64,000 nt of DNA from Achatina immaculata (taxonomy: Eukaryota; Mollusca; Gastropoda; Stylommatophora; Achatinidae). Below, piece by piece: positions 46,112 through 56,500 of this stretch; the stretch's first letter is position 1, and each line of letters begins with the position of its first letter. The position numbers and the translations under genes are program-made. The stretch covers positions 51,993,282 to 52,057,281 of the forward strand of contig CM019702.1 in assembly GCA_009760885.1 (NCBI GenBank), read 5' to 3'. The notes beneath the pieces were generated by a model that saw only the letters and a list, made by a program, of their open reading frames with translations, ran no database searches and was not told the DNA's origin.

Positions 46112-48754
46112 CATCATCATCATGTGCCGTGCCGACTGGCGTTGGCTATTATGCTTCTCTAGAGTACCCGATCCTTCATGCAGGCCATCAGTTCAGTTGG
46201 TGACCTCCTCTCACACCATCCCGTCAGACTGTCCAGTATCATTTCTCTTGGTCTTCCTCTTGATCTTCTTCCTTCTATTTTTCCTGTTGTTATAATATTT
46301 TCAATGCCCCCCCCCTTCTCATTGCATGTCCTATGAAAGTACATTGCCTCTCTCTTATCTTTTTGACAAGGTCTTTGTCTCCAGCTCTTCTCATACATTC
46401 TTCATTAGTTATTTTTGCTGTCCAGGGGATTCGCAACATTCTTCTAATAAACCACATTTCTGCTGATTCCAATGATTTTTGTGCACACTTGCCTATTGTC
46501 CATGATTCACTTCCATATAACAAGATAGGTTCAATATAGCATTTTAGGACTCGTTTTCTAACATTCATTGATAAAGATGTGTTAGCTAATATGTTTCTCA
46601 TTCTCTGAAATGCAGTCTTTGCTTGGCCTATTCTGTTCCTAATTTCTGTTCTGCATTTCCCATCTGAAGTTATTACAGCTCCAAGGTATTTGAATTTCTG
46701 CACCTGCTTTAGAATAGTTCCGTTTAATTTAATACTGCATGCTGGTGGATTCTGTTTCTTAGATATAACCATAGTCTCTGTCCTTTTGATGTTCAAAGTA
46801 AGGCCTTTCTGTTCACTTTCTTTGGCGACTTTATCCAAGAGATATTGAAGAAGTCAATCAATCTGCATACTTTGGCAGCTACATAGACCAGGATGGTGAA
46901 ACCAGAAAGGAAGTTGGAATTAGAATTGCAAAAGCAACATCAATCTTCAAGAACCTTGAGAACATCATCATCATCATGTGCCGTGCCGACTGGCGTTGGC
47001 TATTATGCTTCTCTAGAGTACCCGATCCTTCATGCAGGCCATCAGTTCAGTTGGTGACCTCCTCTCACACCATCCCGTCAGACTGTCCAGTATCATTTCT
47101 CTTGGTCTTCCTCTTGATCTTCTTCCTTCTATTTTTCCTGTTGTTATAATATTTTCAATGCCCCCCCCCTTCTCATTGCATGTCCTATGAAAGTACATTG
47201 CCTCTCTCTTATCTTTTTGACAAGGTCTTTTGTCTCTCCAGCTCTTCTCATACATTCTTCATTAGTTATTTTTGCTGTCCAGGGGATTCGCAACATTCTT
47301 CTAATAAACCACATTTCTGCTGATTCCAATGATTTTTGTGCACACTTGCCTATTGTCCATGATTCACTTCCATATAACAAGATAGGTTCAATATAGCATT
47401 TTAGGACTCGTTTTCTAACATTCATTGATAAAGATGTGTTAGCTAATATGTTTCTCATTCTCTGAAATGCAGTCTTTGCTTGGCCTATTCTGTTCCTAAT
47501 TTCTGTTCTGCATTTCCCATCTGAAGTTATTACAGCTCCAAGGTATTTGAATTTCTGCACCTGCTTTAGAATAGTTCCGTTTAATTTAATACTGCATGCT
47601 GGTGGATTCTGTTTCTTAGATATAACCATAGTCTCTGTCCTTTTGATGTTCAAAGTAAGGCCTTTCTGTTCACTTTCTTTGGCGACTTTATCCAAGAGAT
47701 TTTGCAGGTTTTGTTGGTTCTCAGCTATCAGTACTGTACCGTCAGCATACCGAAGGTTGTTAATATTGTATCCTCCAATTTTTACACCTGGTTCTGTGAT
47801 GATTGTTCTTAGAATATTCTCGCTATACAGAGAAAAAAGGTCTGGAGATAGTACACATCCTTGTCGCACCCCTTGTTTTATAGGTTGATATTTTCCAGTT
47901 CTATTTTCATCTCGAACTGCTGCTTCTTGCTGCCAGTATAGATGTTTTACAGTCCTCAGGTCTTTGCCATCTATATTGATGTCTTCAAGCATTTTAATAA
48001 TTTCATTATGTTTCACCTTGTCAAATGCCTTGGTGTAATCAATGAAGCATAAGTAGAGATCTTTCTGTACTTCTAAAGCTCTTCCTGTTAGTGTTCGTAA
48101 AGCATAAATGGCATTGTGTGTTCTCTTTCCTTCAACAAATCCAAACTGTTCATCTGCTATTTCCATTTTTATATTTTTCCTTGTTCTTCTCATAATTATT
48201 CTCAGAAGTAGCTTCGTTATGTGACATGAGAGGCTGATAGTCCAGTGGTCGTCACATTCCTTTGCACCTGGTTTCTTTGGTAGTGCTATAAATGTAGATT
48301 TAATCAGGTCACTGGGAATATAACCACTGTTGTAAATGTCATTCAGTAACTTGGTTATTATTTTTATTCCTGTCTCCTTTAGTGCCTCTATTTCTTCTAT
48401 TATTATCAGGCCCAGTCGCTTTTCCTTTCTTCATGTGTTTGATGGCATCTATGATTTCATCTTCAGGTATTGGTGATCCCTCACAGTTTTCAGTATCTGG
48501 TGTTAATTCTGGTCTTTCTCCTCCATATAGCTCACCGATATACTCTGTCCACCTGTCCACAATGTCTTCTTTTCCCATTAACATTTTACCTTCTTTCGAT
48601 TTCAGGCATCCTGTGGTATATTTTGTTTTCCTGCCTGTGAGACTGGAATAAAGTTCTGCCATTCCATGTTGCTATTTTGAACTTGTTAGTTTTGCCACCA
48701 GTAGCTTGATGACGATCTGGCCTCACCTGTGGCTCGTGAGATGCCCTACCGGAC
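46112..48754 (-). mobile_element. RTE-like LINE copy with internal deletion and internal tandem duplication
   Basis: Minus-strand insertion flanked by target-site duplication GAGAACAT (46104-46111 and 48755-48762), with a (TGA)n 3' tail at 46112-46123. Compared with the full copy at 49452-52734 it lacks about 1.1 kb of the endonuclease region: near 48655 the sequence jumps from the RT linker (LTGRKTKYTTG) to the endonuclease N-terminus (KIATWN). A segment of about 855 bp is present twice in tandem (45987-46840 and 46841-47699), which places a second piece of host LINE C (46841-46965) inside the element. Confidence 0.88.
47144..48193 (-). pseudogene. RT domain of the deleted RTE-like copy, catalytic box mutated
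   Basis: A 349-codon open frame with [56 protein letters not shown], and the post-[19 protein letters not shown] and [10 protein letters not shown]. The catalytic box reads [11 protein letters not shown] (about 47745), so the second Asp of YADD is Gly. Loss of this metal ligand would abolish polymerase activity in known reverse transcriptases. The frame ends in a C-run near 47160. Confidence 0.88.
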
Positions 48755-49451
48755 GAGAACATATGGAATTCAAAAGTTGTAGGCACAAGGGCTGGGTTGG
48801 GACTATTCAATTCAGATGTAATATCCACCCTCATTTGTGCATGCGAAAGCTAGGAGAACAACTAAGGAAATAGACAAGAAATTAGACTCTCTTGGAAACA
48901 AATGCCTAAGGAAAATACTCTGCATCAAGTGGAACGAATTCAAAGAACAATGCAGAGATAACACAGATGTCTGAACAACAACCAGTCTCATGGGTGATCA
49001 GGAAAAGGAGATGGACATATGTTGGTCATGTGATGAGAAACAGTCAGAGAATCCCAAAACAAGCTATAAAGGGGAACACAACAGGCCAAAGAAAAAGAGA
49101 CAGACTGCATGAAACTCTGAAGAGTACATAGTTAAGAGATGCCAAATTAATAGGCATAAAATCCCTTGAGGAGGTTGAAAGACTCGCCGAAGACAGGAAA
49201 AATTGACGAACTAACTTGCAAGCCTTATGTGATGTTTAACGGCACGGGAAGGATGTAAGATATAAGATAGGTAAAACAGGCATTGATTGGGTACATGGGA
49301 CCCAACTAGAAGATCTTGATTTTGCAGATGACATAACTCTTATCAATTACAATGTGAACTCGATGCAAAAAAAAGATGCCCTGTCTTCAGTGGCTTGCAA
49401 AATAGGACTTCAAATTAACAAGGAAAAAATAAATACACTTCCCATTAATCA

Positions 49452-51201
49452 TCATCATCATCATGTGCCGTGCCGACTGGCGTTGGCTATTATGCTTCTC
49501 CAGAGTATCCGATCCTTCATGCAGGCCATCAGCTCAGTTGGTGATCTCCTCTCACACCATCCCGTCAGACTGTCCAGTATCATTTCTCTTGGTCTTCCTC
49601 TTGATCTTCTTCCTTCTATTTTTCCTGTTGTTATAATATTTTCAATGCCCCCCTTCTCATTGCATGTCCTATGAAAGTACATTGTCTCTCACTTATCTTT
49701 TTGACAAGGTTTTTTGTCTCTCCAGCTCTTCTCATACATTCTTCATTAGTTATTTTTGCTGTCCATGGAATTCACAACATTCTTCTAATAAACCACATTT
49801 CTGCTGATTCCAATGATTTTTGTGCACACTTGCCTATTGTCCATGATTCATTTCCATATAACAAGATAGGTTCAATATAGCATTTTAGGACTCGTTTTCT
49901 AACATTCATTGATAAAGATGTGTTAGCTTCTCATTCTCTGAAATGTAGTCTTTGCTTGGCCTATTCTGTTCCTAATTTCTGTTCTGCATTTCCCATGTGA
50001 AGTTATTACAGCTCCAAGGTATTTGAATTTCTGCACCTGCTTTAGAATAGTTCCGTTTAATTTAATACTGCATGCTGGTGGATTCTGTTTCTTAGATATA
50101 ACCATAGTCTCTGTCTTTTTGATGTTCAAAGTAAGGCCTTTCTGTTCACTTTCTTTGGTGACTTTATCCAAGAGATTTTGCAGGTTTTGTTGGTTCTCAG
50201 CTATCAGTACTGTGTCGTCAGCATACCGAAGGTTGTTAATATTGTATCCTCCAATTTTTATGCCTGGTTCTGTGATGATTGTTCTTAGAATATTCTCGCT
50301 ATACAGAGAAAAAAGGTCTGGAGATAGTACACATCCTTGTCGCACCCCTTGTTTTATAGGTTGATATTTTCCAGTTCTATTTTCATCTCGAATCGCTGCT
50401 TCTTGCTGCCAGTATAGATGTTTTACAATCCTCAGGTCTTTGCCGTCTATATTGATGTCTTCAAGCATTTTAATAATTTCATTATGTTTCACCTTGTCAA
50501 ATGCCTTGGTGTAATCAATGAAGCATAAGTAGAGATCTTTCTGTACTTCTAAAGCTCTTTCTGTTAGTGTTCGTAAAGCATAAATGGCATTGTGTGTTCT
50601 CTTTCCTTCAACAAATCCAAACTGTTCATCTGCTATTTCCATTTTTATATTTTTCCTTGTTCTTCTCATAATTATTCTCAGAAGTAGCTTCGTTATGTGA
50701 CATGAGAGGCTGATAGTCCAGTGGTCGTCACATTCCTTTGCACCTGGTTTCTTTGGTAGTGCTATAAACGTGGATTTAATCAGGTCACTGGGAATATAAC
50801 CACTGTTGTAAATGTCATTCAGTAACTTGGTTATTATTTTTATTCCTGTCTCCTCTAGTGCCTCTATTTCTTCTATTGTTATATTATCAGGCCCAGTCGC
50901 TTTTTCTTTCTTCATGTGTTTGATGGCATCTATGATTTCATCTTCAAGTATTGGTGATCCCTCAGTTTTCAGTATCTGGTGTTAATTCTGGTCTTTCTCC
51001 TCCATATAGCTCACCGATATACTCTGTCCACCTGTCCACAATGTCTTCTTTTCCCATTAACATTTTACCTTCTTTCGATTTCAGGCATCCTGTGGTATAT
51101 TTTGTTTTCCTGCCTGTGAGTTCATTAATTCGTTTGTGCATGTTTTTGCTGTCTTTAATATGAGAGTCCTCTATCTGTCTGCACTGCTCATTTAACCACA
51201 C
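49452..51201 (-). pseudogene. RT and C-terminal region of the near-full-length RTE-like LINE
   Basis: The frame 51201-50962 covers the linker (LTGRKTKYTTG, GELYGGERPEL). The frame 50915-49923 (330 codons) covers the RT with [56 protein letters not shown] and an intact catalytic box [12 protein letters not shown] (about 50215). After a frame break, 49682-49461 gives GRRSRGRPREMILDSL. Frameshifts at about 50950, 49920 and 49700 disrupt the protein. Confidence 0.85.
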
Positions 51202-51239
51202 TTTTTTTGCTTCTCTGCATTTGCGTCTTATTTCTTTAT

Positions 51240-52406
51240 TTATCTTGTTATATTTTTCTCGTTATTTTTACTCCTCCTCCTCTTGTCCATCAGTCCTAAG
51301 ATGTCGTCTGTCATCCATTTATTTTTAGGGGCTTCTTTTTTTGGTGGTATTATCTCCTTAACAGTTTGGTGGATAGAATCTCTTAACATTTCCCATTGTT
51401 CATCTATACTATTTATCTTTGCTATTGCATTGTATCTATTTGTTATAATAACTTTGTATTGTTCTCGCAGTTCTTGGTCATTTTTAAGAAGTTCTGTATT
51501 CAGTTTGATGTTTCTCACTTTTCTGCCTGCTTTCTTTAGTTTTATTCTAACTTTTCCACAGAGTGGATCATGGTCACTATTGCAGTCAGCTCCTGGCATG
51601 GTTTTTGTTGTCAGTAATGCATTGCGGAATCGTTTGTTGATTAATATGTAGTCTATCTGGTTAAAAGTCTTTTTGTCTGGACTGCACCACGTTGCCAGTC
51701 TTCGAGGATGTTGTTTAAACCAGGTGTTTCCTACAACCATGCTGTGTATTCTTGCCCATTCAATTAATTTATAACCTCTGTCATTCCTCTCCCCCAGTCC
51801 ATAGTCACCAACGATGTCTGAAGTTCTTCCTTTACCAACTTTGGCATTAAAATCTCCCATGACTATGGTAACTTCATGTGACTTTGTGTGTTTTAGTGCT
51901 GTCTCTATGTCATTATAAAATATCTGTACATCTTCTTCAGAGCTTTCAGATGTTGGAGCGTACACTTGTATAATATTTATGTTTATTGGTTGTCCTTTCA
52001 GTTGGGCTAGCAGGACTCGGTCCGAGATGTTCAAATATCCTACAATTGTCCTTGCCGTTTGTTCATCAAATATAATTCCTACTCCCTTTCATGTTTCTCA
52101 CTTCCTGAATATTATTGTATATTTATCTGAGTTTATCTTCCCTGCACCTGTCCATCTAACTTCACTCATTCCTAATATGTTGATCTTCATCCTTTCCATT
52201 TCCATCTTTACATTTTCTAATTTTCCAGCCTGGAATAAAGTTCTAACATTCCATGTTGCTATTTTGAACTTGTTAGTTTTGCCACCAGTAGCTTGATGAC
52301 GATCTGGCCTCACCTGTGGCTCGTGAGCTGCCCTACCGGACGAGGCTGTTCCAGAGGAACATCCATTAACGTCGTTCATGTTGAATCGATTATTCTGTTT
52401 AAGCAT
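51240..52406 (-). pseudogene. APE-type endonuclease region of the RTE-like LINE
   Basis: The minus frame from 52406 reads KFKIATWNVRTLFQAGKLE and ILGMSEVRWTGAG, then has two in-frame TGA codons near 52085-52100. It resumes in the same frame as VYAPTSESSEEDVQIFYND, VTIVMGDFNAKVG, NQIDYILINKRFRN and CNSDHDPLCGKVRI, and continues into a linker to 51240. The N, E, GDFN, D and SDH residues of the APE-type endonuclease fold are all present. In active elements this domain nicks target DNA to prime reverse transcription. Confidence 0.88.
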
Positions 52407-53533
52407 AACTATTCTTGGGAATTACAACAGTGGTTTCCCGTTGCCTTCTGTCGGTTTGTGTACGGACTCTCCGCTAGCCTTTGAACTCCCTGTCCTACCC
52501 GCAAGGCAGCGGGAGCGAGAGGTTTTAAGGCGCCTCTGACCCGCCTGGTATTCCCTTCACTGAGCTCCTGGGCACTTTATAGGAGTAGTAGAGCCACCTA
52601 CTACCCCACCTCGCTCTCTGAGTCTACCGCCAGTTGGTCCGGCCTGCTTATTTGGATAACTCCTTATTCACAGGGATCCTCCATATCTGAAGGACTTTCA
52701 CCATCCGCCACCTGTGTCGCGCTGGGTTGGGGATCCCATTAATCAAGAAGTAAAAATATACGTAGAAGAAACAGTTGTTGAAGAAGTACGCCAGTCTGTA
52801 TACCTCGGTAGCTACATAGACCAGGATGGTGACATCGGAAGTTAGAATTAGAACTGCAAAAGAAGCATTGACATTCAAGAATCTTGAGAACATATGGCAC
52901 TCAATTTATAAGCACAAAAACCATGTTAAGATTATTCAATTCAAATGTAATACCCACTCTCATTTATGCATGTGAAAGCTAGAAAACAACTAAAGAAATG
53001 AACAACAAATTAGACTCTTTTGAAGACAAATGACTAAGGAATTACTCGATATAAAGTGGAACAAATTCAAGAACAACGCAGAGATAAGACAGATCAGCAA
53101 ACAACCTGTATTATGGGTGATCAGAAACAGGAAATGGACATATATCGGTCACGTGATAAGAAGAAAGGGGACGTCCCAAAATAAGCTATCAAGTGGAACA
53201 CAACAAGCCGAAGAAAAAGAGGTTGACCACGTGAAACTGTAAAGATGACACTGTTAAGGGAGGCAAAATTGGCAGGCATAAAATCCACTGATGCGGTTGA
53301 AAAGCTCGCCGAAAGCAGGAAAACTTGGCGAACTACCATGCGAGCCCTATGTGACGTTTAACGGCACGGGAAGGATGTAGGACGTATACGCAATAGTCGT
53401 GTTAGAATTTGATAACTGCTGTCGACTGCACAACACATCTGTACCCGCCTTCATGCACGTAAGCAGGAGAAAGATTTTACTCATCAAAATAAAAATTGAT
53501 CTCATTTCTTCTAGAACAGGGCTACTCCCAGAT

Positions 53534-56500
53534 ATGGCTAATCCGATGTTGTTGTGGTTTGTTGGCTACTCGAACATGACGTCTATAGCCATCGTCACGT
53601 TTTGTTTTCTAGCAATGACACTTTTCATCGGTCTCATCAGGTATCTAGCGGTCATTTTTTTTTTTTACACATCCTTACCGTGCCGTTAAACGTCACATAC
53701 TGCTCGAATGGTAGTTCGCCAACTTCTCCTGTTTTCGGCAAGCTAAACTGGCCTCTCTTAACAATGTCCTCTTTAGAGTTTCACGTGATCGACCTCTTTT
53801 TCTTCGGCCTGTTGTGCTCCACTTGATAGCTTGTTGTGATAGGGGTCATTAAGCTGTGTATATTTCTAGTGTGAATAATATCCGTGTTTCTAGCCTGTTG
53901 TAGTTTATGTTTCTGACATGTTTATGTTTCCTGTTTCTGACATGTTTATGTTTCTGTTTCTGGCATGTTTATGTTTCCTGTTTCTGACATGTTTATGTTT
54001 CTGTTTCTGACATGTTTATGTTTCCTGTTTCTGGCATGTTTATGTTTCCTGTTTCTGGCATGTTTCTGTTCATTTTTCTGACATGTTTTTTTGTTCATTT
54101 TTCTGATATGTTTCTGTTTGTTTCTAATATGTTTATGTTTCTGACATGTTTTTGTGTCCTGTTTATGTTTCTGACTGGTTTCTGTTTATGTTTCTGACAG
54201 GTTTCTGTTTATGTTTCTGACATAAATCATGTGATGAGAAGAAACAATCAGAGAATACCAAAACAAGCTATCACGTGGAGCACAACAGGCCGAAGAAAAA
54301 GTGGTCAACCACGTGAAACTCTAAAGAGCACATTGTTAAGAGAAGCCAATTTAGTGGGCATAGCATCCCTTGATGAAGTTGAAAAACTTGCCAAGAACAG
54401 TAAAATTTGTCAAACAACTATTAGACCCCTATGTGACATTTAACGGCACGAGAAGGATGTAAGATGAATAAATTAATTAATCTAACCAGAATATGTATGG
54501 AGGATACACAAAATATAGTAATATATAAAGGAAGAAAGTCAGAACCCTTCTCTATAAGAGCTGGTTTAAAACAAATTGATACATTATCTCCATTACTATT
54601 CAACCTAGTACTAGAAAAGGTAATAAGAAAAGCAAAAGAAGAAAGCAGTACAGAAGAACAAGCTAAAATACTAGGATACGCTGATGACATCGATCTGGTG
54701 GGGGGAACTATGCAAGAAGTCATCAATACCTGCATACACCTGAGAGATGTAGCACTGAAAGTGGGCTTGACCATTAACCAAGATAAGACAGAGTATATGA
54801 AAATATCAAGAGACCAGAGGCAGAATGTTCCAGATTATATAAATGTTGGAGAGATGATTATTAGGAAAGCAGAAACATACAAATATTTAGGCACAACCTT
54901 CAACAGAAGCAACACAGTAAGCAAGGAAATTAAAAGCAGAGTACAGATAGGGAATAAAATATACTTTGTCTTACAACACCTGTTAAAATAAAAAATCCTG
55001 TCCCAAAACACCAAAATAACAATCTACAAAACTATAATAAGACCAGCTGTCATGTATGGATGAGAAACATGGAGTACAACAAATAAAGATGAACAACAAT
55101 TGCAAATCTATGAGAACAAGATCCTAAGAAGAATCTTTGGGCCCACAAAGGATATTAACAGTGGTGAATGGAGATCTAGAAAGAACACTGAACTGAACAG
55201 CTTATTTAAATCCCAACAAATTATATATGTCTTGAAACTATGAAAATGATGTATGCACAAGAGATGAGGGAAACAAGACCAAGGGGTAGACCAAGACAGA
55301 GATGGAAAGACAACATAAAAGAGGATATACAATAAATTGGTGTCACAAACTGGAGAGAGAAGATTTGGAATAGAGAAGAATGTAGGTGAACTTTATCTAC
55401 AGCAATGAGCCTTAATGGCTTGGAAAGCTGATGAAGAAGAAGAAGATCTCTGTTTTGTTGTAGTATCTCTTTAAGTTTCTGTCTCATTATAGTATCTCTT
55501 TAAGTTTCTGTCTCATTATAGTATCTCTTTAAGTTTCTGTCTCATTATAGTATCTCTTTAAGTTTCTGTCTCATTATAGTATCTCTTTAACATTTTTCTG
55601 ACATGTTTTTTTGTTCATTTTTCTGATATGTTTCTGTTTGTTTCTAATATGTTTATGTTTCTGACATGTTTTTGTGTCCTCTTTCTGACTTGTTTCTGTT
55701 TCTGACTGGTTTCTGTTTATGTTTCTGACAGGTTTCTGTTTATGTTTCTGACAGGTTTCTGTTTATGTTTCTGACATAAATCATGTGATGAGAAGAAACA
55801 ATCAGAGAATACCAAAACAAGCTATCACGTGGAGCACAACAGGCCGAAGAAAAAGTGGTCAACCACGTGAAACTCTAAAGAGCACATTGTTAAGAGAAGC
55901 CAATTTAGTGGGCATAGCATCCCTTGATGAAGTTGAAAAACTTGCCAAGAACAGTAAAATTTGTCAAACAACTATTAGACCCTTATGTGACATTTAACGG
56001 CACGAGAAGGATGTAAGATGAATAAATTAATTAATCTAACCAGAATATGTATGGAGGATACACAAAATATAGTAATATATAAAGGAAGAAAGTCAGAACC
56101 CTTCTCTATAAGAGCTGGTTTAAAACAAGTTGATACATTATCTCCATTACTGTTCAACCTAGTACTAGAAAAGGTAATAAGAAAAGCAAAAGAAGAAAGC
56201 AGTACAGAAGAACAAGCTAAAATACTAGGATACGCTGATGACATCGATCTGGTGGGGGGAACTATGCAAGAAGTCATCAATACCTGCATACACCTGAGAG
56301 ATGTAGCACTAAAAGTGGGCTTGACCATTAACCAAGATAAGACAGAGTATATGAAAATATCAAGAGACCAGAGGCAGAATGTTCCAGATTATATAAATGT
56401 TGGAGAGATGATTATTAGGAAAGCAGAAACATACAAATATTTAGGCACAACCTTCAACAGAAGCAACACAGTAAGCAAGGAAATTAAAAGCAGAGTACAG

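Larger units (their letters stand above)
45265..49258 (+). mobile_element. LINE family C, copy 1, split by an insertion
   Basis: The left part (45265-46111) encodes RT motifs RRSCLDQLFTLR, LNFIDFKKAFDSIHRDSL, TGMKQGCVLSPLLFRIAIDF and, after a break, LEDLEFADDITLVSNN (about 45808) and EEVNQSAYFGSYIDQDGE. The right part (48755-49258) continues at TATGGAATTCAAAAG and ends at the family 3' terminus GGCACGGGAAGGATGTAAGA. Between them sits an RTE-like element flanked by GAGAACAT. A tandem duplication of about 98 bp (45583-45680 and 45681-45778) breaks the RT frame. It is 5'-truncated and inactive. Confidence 0.85.
49452..52734 (-). mobile_element. RTE-like LINE, near full length (3.28 kb)
   Basis: Flanked by an 11-bp target-site duplication CCCATTAATCA (49441-49451 and 52735-52745). 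The minus-strand order is: a GC-richer 5' UTR of about 330 bp, APE-type endonuclease, linker, reverse transcriptase, C-terminal region, and a (TGA)n tail. A single ORF2-like protein without a visible ORF1, plus a short tandem tail, resembles the RTE group; the clade is an inference. Two in-frame stops and later frameshifts make it inactive. Confidence 0.9.
49265..53385 (+). mobile_element. LINE family C, copy 2, split by an insertion
   Basis: Left part 49265-49451 reads GIDWVHGTQLEDLDFADDITL and KIGLQINKEKIN. After the RTE-like insertion it resumes at 52735 with VEEVRQSVYLGSYIDQDGD and runs through degenerate C-terminal sequence to GGCACGGGAAGGATGTAGGA at about 53385. It starts directly after the 3' end of copy 1, so two partial copies lie head to tail. 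Its end is about 150 bp upstream of the CGRRF1-like start codon. Confidence 0.82.

Noticed and set aside
52350..52734. GC-richer block as a structured RNA gene
   Set aside because: It lies between the target-site duplication and the endonuclease start of the RTE-like LINE, so it is best explained as that element's 5' UTR.
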